Source of the DNA: Ferrithrix thermotolerans DSM 19514
GTDB lineage: Bacteria > Actinomycetota > Acidimicrobiia > Acidimicrobiales > Ilumatobacteraceae
Assembly (NCBI GenBank): GCA_945861025.1
Contig: CAMASN010000017.1
Location: 1 to 53,416 of the forward strand
DNA length: 53,416 nt
Direction: 5' to 3'
Part shown: positions 23,891-33,282 of the stretch, one piece after another
Layout: every line of letters begins with the position of its first letter
How positions within the stretch are numbered: position 1 is the first letter of the stretch
Notes under the pieces: generated by a model
Told to the model about the DNA's origin: nothing
Seen by the model: only the letters and a program-made list of their open reading frames with translations
The model's database searches: none
Translations under genes and position numbers: made by a program

Positions 23891-25291
23891 TTAGTTCTGG
23901 GGGGCGACGGTGATGGCGATCGGCTCGACCGCCGGCCGGGGCTCGCTGATTCCAATGTCAGATTGGCCGTAGCGAGGATCGTTCGCGGCGCTCGGTGGGT
24001 AGAGGGTGTCGACAGGCGGCGTGCACTGTGAGCCGGGAGCGAGCCCAAGGTCTTGGCACACGGTCTGTCGGGTGATGCGCCAGACACCGTCGTTGCCGAG
24101 CAATGCCTTGCCGTAACGATTGGTGAAGTTGCCCATCGCGGTGGTGACGTCGTAACGGAACCACGCTTCGGTGGGGCTACTGAACACGAAGTCCTGAATG
24201 GTGGTGGATGAAGTCTTCGCGGCGTCGGCGAATTCTCCGGTGCTCAGTGCCTTCCAGGCATCGGCGATTCCGGTGGTGTCATCGATACGTGCGAGTCGTG
24301 CTGCCGAGTCTGTGTTGTTGAAGTCGCGTGCGACGTTCCACGACTCACGAACGGCGGCCTCGGCCGCAACGACGTCGGCTGGCTGAGCACCTGCATCTGG
24401 AAGGGCTGGCGGCGGTGGCTCGCAAGCTGCTGCGTAGTCGGATCCGTCGTATGGAAGCGATAGGTCGGCGTTGGACTGCGATGAGGTTGTGCCGTCAGCC
24501 GACGTGAGCGTGGTCGTGAAAGCTTGTTCGATGGGGCCGCTCACGGCGAGCAGCGCAACACCACGAACGACTGGTGCCGTATCGGTAAGTCCGCTGGCCG
24601 TTGTGAAGGTAACCGACGTGATGCCGGCGCTTACCTGAACGGCGGCGCCGTACACCGGCGATCCTTCGGCGTAGCCAGCTGCGAACGTCGAGATGGCCGA
24701 CCCGCCCTTGGGCTCACTGAACCATGCTGCGCCGCTGATGTTCACAGCGGTTGCAGTAACGATGGAGATGCGTAGATTGCCCGTAGGGAAGCACCAGCCT
24801 GCAGGCATCCATGAGCCGAATTGGCCGACGTAGGGGTTCGCTCCGGCGCCGTAGTCCTGCAGGTGAGCGCGCATCGTGATGCCACTCGTTGTGGTTCGCT
24901 CGGCAATGAGTTCTTGCTTGGGCTCTTCGTATGCGTTGAGTGAGAACATCCCTCCGCCGTCTAGGCGTGCTGACGATGATCCGATCTTCGAGTCGCCCAT
25001 TGAGTCGTTACTGACTGGGGCGCCTGGAGTGTTGGCTCCGTTTGTGTTGGCGACGCTGTCGCTTGACTCAGCGACGCTGGCTCCAGCCTTCAGCGTGCTC
25101 TGGTCAGACGAACCCGAGGTTCGTCCGATGAGGAAGCCGCCAAGGCCTGCCACGAGCGCAGTGCATGCCGCGAGTGCGGCGATACGAGATGCGGGCGAGC
25201 GAAGAGAAGTGCGCTCGACGGGTGATAGATCGCTGGCCGCGATGGAACCTGGCTCGAGAGTCGGTTCATTGGATGCTGTTGGTTCGCTCAT
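23891..25291 (-). CDS. Membrane-anchored protein of unknown function
   Basis: 466 residues, not recognised as a named family. A charged N-terminus of about 34 residues is followed by one membrane segment (RIAALAACTALVAGLGGFLIG, about 36-56). A Ser/Asn-rich linker comes next and then a long exported region. The C-terminal part (about 310-430) has the AWFRYDVTTAMGNFTNRYGKALLGNDGVWRITRQTVCQDLG pattern of an NTF2/SnoaL-like domain, as seen in other actinobacterial anchored proteins (inference). Cys residues at GWCFPTG, AACEPPP, TVCQDLG and SQCTPP could pair outside the cell. There is no lipobox, so it is held by the membrane segment. It stands alone, 113 bp downstream of any promoter region and convergent to etfA. 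Confidence 0.7.
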   Translation of the reverse strand: MSEPTASNEPTLEPGSIAASDLSPVERTSLRSPASRIAALAACTALVAGLGGFLIGRTSGSSDQSTLKAGASVAESSDSVANTNGANTPGAPVSNDSMGDSKIGSSSARLDGGGMFSLNAYEEPKQELIAERTTTSGITMRAHLQDYGAGANPYVGQFGSWMPAGWCFPTGNLRISIVTATAVNISGAAWFSEPKGGSAISTFAAGYAEGSPVYGAAVQVSAGITSVTFTTASGLTDTAPVVRGVALLAVSGPIEQAFTTTLTSADGTTSSQSNADLSLPYDGSDYAAACEPPPPALPDAGAQPADVVAAEAAVRESWNVARDFNNTDSAARLARIDDTTGIADAWKALSTGEFADAAKTSSTTIQDFVFSSPTEAWFRYDVTTAMGNFTNRYGKALLGNDGVWRITRQTVCQDLGLAPGSQCTPPVDTLYPPSAANDPRYGQSDIGISEPRPAVEPIAITVAPQN

Positions 25292-25404
25292 TGCGTCCTC
25301 CTGAGGTGTTGGTGAAGTTCAGACGAACCAAGTGACCCAGGGGTTCCCCAAACCTCAAGATTTCGTCGAACTCGCCGACTCGTGAGAGCGACGCTACGAG
25401 AGGC

Positions 25405-27687
25405 TTATGCGCTGGCGATTGCTCGCCACACCCGCTCGGCCGTTGCCGGCATGTCGATGTGACGAACACCGAGGTGACTCAGAGCATCGACAACTGCTGA
25501 CTGCACCGCTGGCGTGGAACCAATGGTGCCGCTCTCGCCGATGCCCTTCGCGCCCAATGGGTTCACCGGTGTTGGTGTCTCCATGTGGATCACTTCGTAG
25601 CTTGGAAGCTCGGCCGCCGAGATCATCGCGTAGTCGGCGAGGTTCGAGGTGACGGGGTTACCGTCGTCGTCGTAGCGCACTTCTTCGAGCAAGGCTTGCG
25701 CCGCGCCTTGGGCGATGCCGCCATGAATCTGACCGTCGAGCAGCAGTGGGTTGAGCACGCGTCCGGCATCGTCGCAAGCAACGTGGCGGATGAGGCGAAC
25801 CTGACCTGTCTCGGTGTCGACTTCGACGACGGCAACGTGAGCGCCGAATGGATATGTGGCGCTCGCGGCAGAGAATGTGGTGCTCTGCTTGAGGCCACCT
25901 TCGGCCTTCATGGCAACTGCAAGATCGGCCCAAGTCTTCGAGACAGCGGGCGTGCCGATGACGTTGAATGATCCGGTCTCTTTGTCGAGCACTACATCGG
26001 CTTCGTCGGCTTCGAGCAAGCGCGCAGCAAGCTTGGTGGCCTGCTCGACGAGCTCGATGGCGGCCTTGTTGACGGCTGCGCCACCCTGCTGCAGCGAACG
26101 TGAACCCATGGTTCCGCCGCCCGTGGGGACGAGGTCGGTATCGCCCCACACCAGTTCGATGCGATCCATTGGGATGCCGGTCTGCTCGGCAGTGATCATT
26201 GCAAAGGCAGTGGCGTGGCCCTGTCCATGAGGCGAGGTGCCAGTGAACACGATGGCGCGACCGTCGTCGAGCACTTCGATCTTGGCGTCGTCGCCCATCG
26301 GCGGCACACCACCGGTGATCTCGACGTACACGCTGACACCGATGCCGAGTTGCTTCACACCGCCGCCGGCACGACGAGCGGCCTGCTCGGCGCGAAGAGC
26401 CGGGTAGTCGGCTGCGGCGAGGGCCTTATCGAGTGCCACTTCGTAGTCGCCGACATCGTATGTCTGGCCAATTGAGGTGGTGTAGGGCTCGAGAAACTTG
26501 GGGATGAGGTTGACGCGGCGAACCTCGGCGGCGTCCATGCCGATCTCGGCGGCAAAAATATCCATCGCCCGCTCAATCGCTGCAGTTGCCTCTGGGCGGC
26601 CTGCACCGCGATAGGCAACAACCGGAGTGGTGTTGGTGACCACGCTGATGGTGCGCACCTCGATGTTGGGGATGGCATACACGCCACTGGCCATTGGTCG
26701 GGTCATGAACGGCGCCAGCACGGTTGCCATGTCGGCGAAGCCGCCGCAGTCTTGAAGGACAAGCAACTGGTAGTGCGAAACCTTGCCATCGCGCGAACCG
26801 CCGATGGTGACGTACTGCAATTGGGCGCGGCCGTGGCCGAGGGCGACCATGCTCTCGCTGCGGGTCTCGCGCCAGCACAGCGGACGGCCAACGAGCTTCG
26901 AGAGGCGGCCAAGCAGAAGTTCTTCGGGATAGGCGCCGATCTTGGCGCCGAAGCCGCCGCCCACGTCGGGTGTAAGCACGCGAACATCAGCATCGGTGAC
27001 ACCGTTGGCCGTGACCAGTTGACCCTTCACGCCTTGAGCATGCTGGGTGCTGATCCACTGGTACAACCGGCCATCAACCCATGCCACCGACGAGCCGCGA
27101 ACTTCCATGGGGCAAGGCGCGACGCGCTGGTTGACGAAGCGACCCTTGACCAAGACTTCGCAGCCTTCGAAGTAGGCGTCGCCGGTGTTATCGGGCATGC
27201 CGAGCATGGTGGTGTCGAACACCACGTTGCTGCCGGCGCTTGGGTAGATGTGCGTGGCCGATGCCATTGCGGCTTCGACATCGACGAGCGCCTCGAGTGG
27301 GTCGATGTCGATGATGACGGCGTTGGCTGCGTCTTCGCCCTGAGCGCGGTCTTCGGTGATGATGACGGCAACAGGTTCGCCGACGTAGCGCACCTTGTCG
27401 CTGGCCAGCAGCGTGTGTGCCACGGTTGGATTGAACGGCGCGCCCACGGGCTCAAGTGCGAGGCTGGCGGCTGTGTACACGGCGATGACGCCCGGCATGG
27501 CCTCGGCCTCGCTGGTGTCGATGGAGACAATGGTGCCGTGCGCAAACTGGCTGCGCACGTAGGTGACGTGTGCGGCACCGACGAGCAGTGGTTCGTGCTG
27601 AAGATCGTCGACATACATGCCGCCAACGGTCAAAAACTTCGGGTCTTCTTTACGAAGAACACGATTGCCGAGAATGCTTCCGCCCAT
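25405..27687 (-). CDS. Form-II CoxL-like / xanthine dehydrogenase family molybdenum subunit (orphan)
   Basis: 760 residues of the molybdenum hydroxylase large-subunit family. Seen: the N-terminal a/b hammerhead domain (about 10-130), DVGGGFGAKIGAYPEE (about 241-256), the active-site loop VAYRGAGRPEA (358-364 = AYRGAGR), and the C-terminal GAKGIGESGTIGSTPA with the catalytic Glu. AYRGAGR marks form II; true CO dehydrogenases have AYRCSFR, so CO oxidation should not be assumed. The usual FAD (CoxM) and [2Fe-2S] (CoxS) subunit genes are not beside it. The ATG at 27687 with GGGGG before it is chosen over a longer 5' extension that has no family match. Substrate unknown. Confidence 0.85.
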   Translation of the reverse strand: MGGSILGNRVLRKEDPKFLTVGGMYVDDLQHEPLLVGAAHVTYVRSQFAHGTIVSIDTSEAEAMPGVIAVYTAASLALEPVGAPFNPTVAHTLLASDKVRYVGEPVAVIITEDRAQGEDAANAVIIDIDPLEALVDVEAAMASATHIYPSAGSNVVFDTTMLGMPDNTGDAYFEGCEVLVKGRFVNQRVAPCPMEVRGSSVAWVDGRLYQWISTQHAQGVKGQLVTANGVTDADVRVLTPDVGGGFGAKIGAYPEELLLGRLSKLVGRPLCWRETRSESMVALGHGRAQLQYVTIGGSRDGKVSHYQLLVLQDCGGFADMATVLAPFMTRPMASGVYAIPNIEVRTISVVTNTTPVVAYRGAGRPEATAAIERAMDIFAAEIGMDAAEVRRVNLIPKFLEPYTTSIGQTYDVGDYEVALDKALAAADYPALRAEQAARRAGGGVKQLGIGVSVYVEITGGVPPMGDDAKIEVLDDGRAIVFTGTSPHGQGHATAFAMITAEQTGIPMDRIELVWGDTDLVPTGGGTMGSRSLQQGGAAVNKAAIELVEQATKLAARLLEADEADVVLDKETGSFNVIGTPAVSKTWADLAVAMKAEGGLKQSTTFSAASATYPFGAHVAVVEVDTETGQVRLIRHVACDDAGRVLNPLLLDGQIHGGIAQGAAQALLEEVRYDDDGNPVTSNLADYAMISAAELPSYEVIHMETPTPVNPLGAKGIGESGTIGSTPAVQSAVVDALSHLGVRHIDMPATAERVWRAIASA

Positions 27688-27784
27688 GCGAGACCCCCTG
27701 AGAACACTGATGTCGAAACCCTGACAATAGTCACCATCGCGGCCTGCGCCGCAGTCCACCGCGAATGTTGTGGGCGTCTTGTGG

Positions 27785-28327
27785 CTATGGGGTGACGACG
27801 GCCGCCGCAGCATCGGCTTCGGCTTGGCGAATCGCAATGATTTGAGTCACGAGGTCGTATGGCCAACCGGTGGGCAACGCGGTGGGTGCTGCGCCGACGG
27901 GCATCACGGTGATGCGCTGCTCGCCCTTCTCGACGAAGTCGATGACTTCGCGGGCCGCCTGCTTGATGCCGTCGTCGGTCTGCAAGCGATCGACCTCGGT
28001 TTGCAGTTGATCGTTGGCCTGAGTGAGCGTGGCAACCTGGCCGGTGCCCTTCGCCAATTGCTCGCGTTGGTGGAGCCATGATCTGATCGGCAACACAAAC
28101 AATGCGGCGCCAATAGCCAGCACGATGAGCGACGTGAACCCGGCGAGCAACAGCCGGCCGCTGCGCTGCGGAATGATTTCGACAGCCGATGTAGCACTGG
28201 TGATGTCGGTGACTCGGTGAGTCTTGTGGGTCTCGATCGGCACCGTGGTCTTTTGAAGACGTGGTCGCTCGACCTTGGCGTGCAAACGCGGGCGCGGAAT
28301 TGTGCTCGTGCGATGGGCGTTGGTCAC
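27785..28327 (-). CDS. FtsB/DivIC-like septum formation initiator
   Basis: About 180 residues. A basic, poorly conserved N-terminal tail precedes one membrane segment (LLLAGFTSLIVLAIGAALFVLPI). A short coiled coil follows (QREQLAKGTGQVATLTQANDQLQTEVDRLQ) and then the TDDGIKQAAREVIDFVEKGEQRI motif typical of FtsB/DivIC. These bitopic proteins link the FtsQ-FtsL divisome complex. The position directly after eno matches the actinobacterial eno-ftsB order and supports the call. The GTG at 28327 keeps the gene clear of eno (stop at 28401), whereas the longest frame would overlap it. The start remains uncertain. The last 40 residues are Ala/Val-rich. Confidence 0.85.
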   Translation of the reverse strand: MTNAHRTSTIPRPRLHAKVERPRLQKTTVPIETHKTHRVTDITSATSAVEIIPQRSGRLLLAGFTSLIVLAIGAALFVLPIRSWLHQREQLAKGTGQVATLTQANDQLQTEVDRLQTDDGIKQAAREVIDFVEKGEQRITVMPVGAAPTALPTGWPYDLVTQIIAIRQAEADAAAAVVTP

Positions 28328-28400
28328 GGCCGTTAGTTTCGCAGCTTCGTCGGTGAAAACTGCGGCACCTGACGCAGCGCGCGAGTGCTGCACGAATGAA

Positions 28401-29690
<1,290 letters not shown>

Positions 29691-29783
29691 TTAGTAGGCG
29701 TGCGGCCGCCGCCCAGTTTCGAAAGGACTCTGTTTCATCCATACGTTGCTCAAGGTGTACCGGAATGTGTCGATACGAGTTGT

Positions 29784-31304
29784 ATGACGACCATGGCGGA
29801 AACGGTGGATGACGGGGATGGAGTTCGGTCCGGCCGTGGCTTCGCCGCCCGTGCACCGATGCCAGAGCTGGCACAGAGGTGGCTCGCTTTTGCGGCGCTC
29901 GTGTTGCTCGGCATTCTTGCGGTGGTGTTCGGCTTCCTGTTCAAACACAACTTCGACCTCTACGAGCGGGGCGATCCACCAATCCCAGGGGTGTTCCGTG
30001 GACAAGTGATTGATCGCCTTATCTACGGCCAAGTGGCGCTGGTGGTGGCGATGGCTGCACTCGCAATCTGGAGCGCTGTTGCCGTAGCGAATGCTCGTCG
30101 GGTGTTCCACAGCTTGCGCTCTGTGCCTGCGGCAGTTGGTGGTTGGCTGTTCGTTCCCTTGGCGGCGTATGGGGCGCATCAATGGCTCGACAGCACGCTG
30201 AAGTCAGGATGGATTATCACCATCGTTACGTCGTTGCTGTTCATGTACATACCGCATGGGACCATTGGCGGCACTGCCAAAGATCTCGGTGGCAGCGCGT
30301 ACTTGGCACGGGTCTGGTACGCGTTGGCGCTTCTCGGCGCATTGTTGATGTGGGGGGCGCTCGCCGGAACATCGAGTGGGCTGCCCACTTCAGATCCCCA
30401 GATGGCTATGCGCTTGAAGGCTTATCTGTGTTTCGTTGCCGGCTTGCTGTTGTTTGCTTCGGCGGCAACGTTCTATGCCGCAGCACATCAAATCGCGGTG
30501 CTGACCAACCACAAGTGGGCCGACGCGAGTGCACCTCGGAGCGCATCGAGAACGCCGATCGGTTCCGTTGAGGTGACCCGCGCAGCTGACTTCGTGACGA
30601 AGGCGCCCCTGCCCACGCATGCACTTCGTGTGGTGGTGTGGTGCGGCTTGTTTGTGTTCAACACAGCGGCGGTGGCGGCGACATTCGACTTGCGCCGCCG
30701 AGCGATCCTTGCCGACACGCGCGACGGCACCGTGGCGGCGCAAAGTTTGCTGTTGTCGGCCACGCAGATGTTCGACCGCATCGTTGTTCTCGGCATCGCC
30801 ACTCATGCGATGTATGTGATGTGGGCGATAGCTGCGGCCACGAACGCACGCCGACGAACGCTGCTGGCACCGTCGCCACGTGTCACCGCAGCGTCGTTCG
30901 TTGGGGGCACGGTGCTGTTCGCGTTCGTGTCACGAGATCAAAACGCGTTTGCGGCGGCGATGATGGTGTGTGCCGTTGGAGTTGTGTGCATCGGTTTTGT
31001 GGTCGGACAACTGTTGCTTGGTCGTGCCAGTGTTGCCCTCGGAGGCTCGGGCCGAATCTTCTTGATGTGGCTGATCGCCGAGTTTGGCTTGTGCGCAACA
31101 ATGGCCTACGTGAGTCGCGTGGCTCGCGTCGATGCTGAGTTACTCACTATCGGTGGGGTGCTCGCCGGCTTCGCGGTGCTGAGCAGCGTGTTGGGCTGGC
31201 TGGCGATGGAGCGACTCGATCGGCGTTGCCGCACGGACTCAGGAGCCGTGGTGCCGCCGATTCACTTTGTGATGTCGCGCTCTTTGACTTCGTCCCACAA
31301 CTGA
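29784..31304 (+). CDS. Polytopic membrane protein of unknown function
   Basis: 506 residues with about 12 hydrophobic segments. The first are WLAFAALVLLGILAVVFGFLF, ALVVAMAALAIWSAVAVANA and WIITIVTSLLFMYIPHG; the last is LLTIGGVLAGFAVLSSVLGWL. No transporter signature is recognised. A cytoplasmic-looking acidic start (MTTMAETVDDGDG) and a short loop near residue 255-275 separate the segments. The ATG at 29784 is favoured, since the upstream extension (from 29700) lies in the eno promoter region. It is the only plus-strand gene within mazG-eno and its last 43 bp overlap the mazG 3' end in antisense. A DUF-type membrane protein that was inserted here is the simplest reading. Confidence 0.75.
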   Translation: MTTMAETVDDGDGVRSGRGFAARAPMPELAQRWLAFAALVLLGILAVVFGFLFKHNFDLYERGDPPIPGVFRGQVIDRLIYGQVALVVAMAALAIWSAVAVANARRVFHSLRSVPAAVGGWLFVPLAAYGAHQWLDSTLKSGWIITIVTSLLFMYIPHGTIGGTAKDLGGSAYLARVWYALALLGALLMWGALAGTSSGLPTSDPQMAMRLKAYLCFVAGLLLFASAATFYAAAHQIAVLTNHKWADASAPRSASRTPIGSVEVTRAADFVTKAPLPTHALRVVVWCGLFVFNTAAVAATFDLRRRAILADTRDGTVAAQSLLLSATQMFDRIVVLGIATHAMYVMWAIAAATNARRRTLLAPSPRVTAASFVGGTVLFAFVSRDQNAFAAAMMVCAVGVVCIGFVVGQLLLGRASVALGGSGRIFLMWLIAEFGLCATMAYVSRVARVDAELLTIGGVLAGFAVLSSVLGWLAMERLDRRCRTDSGAVVPPIHFVMSRSLTSSHN

Positions 31305-32728
31305 TCAAGCGTCTCAAGATCGGCGCTCGATAGATCGATTGATCGCTGAGCTGCCAACTGCTCGACGCCTTCGAAGCGGTGCCGGAACTTGGCCACGGCT
31401 GCTCGCAACGCGACCTCAGGATCGATCTTGAGATGCCGAGCGACATTGACCACCGAGAACAGCAAGTCACCAAGTTCGTCTGCGGCGGCCTCTTTGTCGC
31501 CGGCGGCGTGAGCCTGCATTAACTCGTTGGTCTCTTCGGCAATCTTGGGGAGAGCGCCGTGCACATCTGGCCAATCAAACCCGAGGCTGGCCGCTTTGCG
31601 CTGGGCTTTGTAGGCGTACGACAGCGATGGCAGCGAATTGGGAATGCCATCGAAGATACTGGTGCGGCCCTTCTCGGCACGCTTGATGGCTTCCCAGTTG
31701 CTCAGCACTTCTGCGGTGGAATCGGCGTTGACGTTTGCAAAGACGTGGGGGTGGCGACGCACGAGCTTGTCGTGGATTCCCTGGGTGATGTCGGCAATGG
31801 TGAAGCGGCCCTGCTGCTCGGCGATGGTGGCGTGAAACTCAATCTGGTAGAGCAGGTCGCCGAGTTCTTCGATGAGGTCTTCGTCGGTAGCGGGATCGTC
31901 GGGGTCGAGCGCTTGCAGTGCGTCGACAACTTCGTAGGTCTCTTCGAGCAAGTGCGGGATGAGCGAGGTGTGGGTCTGCTCGATATCCCATGGGCATTGC
32001 TCGCGCAATGTGCGGGCCAAGGCGTGAAACCGCGCGTAGTGCTCGGCAACAGCGACATTGAGATGCTGAACGTAAATGCTGGTGAGGTGGTCGGCCTCGA
32101 TGACGTGATCCATCTGCGACCACGTGGTGTGCGTGATCAGCTCGTCAGGTGTACCCAGACGTTGCAGAACGACAACTGCCACGTCGTCGTTGTCGGCATC
32201 GCTGGTGTCGTCTACCGCAAGCTTGATGTCGCTGAGTACCCAGTTTGCGTGACAATGCGCGATGAGCAGTGGGCCATTGTCGCCCGCAGCGGCAGTAGCA
32301 AACTCGTGGCCATCGATGAGCCGCACAGCCGTCTCGACCGGATCGATGCCCAGCGCGTTGTAGGCCAGATCGAGAAATGACATCGCGGGCAACAACACGC
32401 ACTGCACGCGGGGGTCGGCGCGAAGGTGACGAACGCTGCGCTCAAGAACTAAGGGTGACCCTGGAACTGCGTACAGCACTTCGCCATGCTCGATGGCGCC
32501 TGAGATAACAGCGTCGGTGATCTGCTTGTAGACCGACTCGAACGTGTCGACGGTTTCGTACAGGTGATCAAATGAGATTGCGTCGGGCACCAACGTGGCC
32601 GACGGATGAACAGACGTGCGCAGGTATCGGTGCTGCGCCTGAGTGATCGCGAGCCGGGTCTGGTCGGTGACGAACTCGGGGCCACCCGGGCCGAGACCCA
32701 CAACGATGACCCGCCCAGGGGAGGTCAT
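31262..32728 (-). CDS. mazG: MazG nucleoside triphosphate pyrophosphohydrolase with N-terminal tetrapyrrole-methylase-like domain
   Basis: 488 residues. Residues about 5-225 resemble the SAM-dependent tetrapyrrole methylase fold seen in YabN-type proteins (VIVVGLGPGGPEFVT, VLYAVPGSPLVLERSV). Two MazG modules follow, with the EE...E-x2-D metal motifs LLEETYEVVDAL ... LIEELGDLLYQIEFHA and IAEETNELMQAH ... AADELGDLLFSVVNVARHL. MazG hydrolyses non-canonical or excess NTPs (house-cleaning). The methylase part may be a relic with no methyl acceptor. Its ATG shares a base with the stop of the lipoprotein gene (TAATG), so the pair is coupled. It is in the standard mfd-mazG neighbourhood. Confidence 0.92.
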   Translation of the reverse strand: MTSPGRVIVVGLGPGGPEFVTDQTRLAITQAQHRYLRTSVHPSATLVPDAISFDHLYETVDTFESVYKQITDAVISGAIEHGEVLYAVPGSPLVLERSVRHLRADPRVQCVLLPAMSFLDLAYNALGIDPVETAVRLIDGHEFATAAAGDNGPLLIAHCHANWVLSDIKLAVDDTSDADNDDVAVVVLQRLGTPDELITHTTWSQMDHVIEADHLTSIYVQHLNVAVAEHYARFHALARTLREQCPWDIEQTHTSLIPHLLEETYEVVDALQALDPDDPATDEDLIEELGDLLYQIEFHATIAEQQGRFTIADITQGIHDKLVRRHPHVFANVNADSTAEVLSNWEAIKRAEKGRTSIFDGIPNSLPSLSYAYKAQRKAASLGFDWPDVHGALPKIAEETNELMQAHAAGDKEAAADELGDLLFSVVNVARHLKIDPEVALRAAVAKFRHRFEGVEQLAAQRSIDLSSADLETLDQLWDEVKERDITK

Positions 32729-33282
32729 TAGCGCGATTGAACGACTTGGCCGGAGGTCGGGTCCCACATGCCGTAGCGGCTATCGACGCTGATGCGGGCC
32801 GATGCCGCAGTTTGACCGAGCGCGGTGTTGGCGCCATCACCAAAGGTGGCTTGAATCGCCGGTGGCAGGGTCTGGGAATCGAGCACGAACGACTGCAGTT
32901 CGGGAGTGAGCTTCTTCCAGATTTCGCTGCTTGGGCCAGTGCTGAAGGTTGTCTCGATGGCCTTGCGGTCGGCGTCAGAAACGGACACGCCCTTGCTGTC
33001 GAGAGCGGTCTTCATGAGGGTGGTGGTGATCCACTGCAACAGAATCTTGCGGGCAGCGCCCCCTGGCACGCCTTCGGGGCCCACAGTGGGAAAGCCGAAG
33101 GCTTCGGCGTTGGCGGCTTGGCCGGTGAGCAGGGTCTCGAATTGCTGCACCGAGAGCTCGTGTCTGCCGGTGGCATCGACGACCGAAACGGCATTGCGTT
33201 GGGTAGAGACGGAGCTGCAACCCGAGGTGGCGATGCCTGCGAAGGCAACTGCAGCCAGAGCGATGGAGAGGCGACGAATCAC
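32728..33282 (-). CDS. SurA N-terminal-like lipoprotein
   Basis: 184 residues. A signal peptide (about 1-21) ends in a lipobox-like ATSGC, Cys22 being the lipid site, so it is an outer-face membrane lipoprotein. The mature part (about 30-150) has the helical pattern of SurA/PrsA N-terminal chaperone domains (ELSVQQFETLLTG, KILLQWITTTLMKTALDSKGVSVSDADRKAIE). It lacks a PpiC peptidyl-prolyl isomerase domain and is much shorter than PrsA. The GTG start overlaps the mfd stop (GTGA). Its end overlaps mazG, so it is translated within that operon. A folding role outside the cell is inferred. Confidence 0.78.
   Translation of the reverse strand: MIRRLSIALAAVAFAGIATSGCSSVSTQRNAVSVVDATGRHELSVQQFETLLTGQAANAEAFGFPTVGPEGVPGGAARKILLQWITTTLMKTALDSKGVSVSDADRKAIETTFSTGPSSEIWKKLTPELQSFVLDSQTLPPAIQATFGDGANTALGQTAASARISVDSRYGMWDPTSGQVVQSR

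Noticed and set aside
25405-27687. Carbon monoxide dehydrogenase large subunit
   Set aside because: The active-site loop is AYRGAGR, not AYRCSFR, and the medium and small subunit genes are missing.
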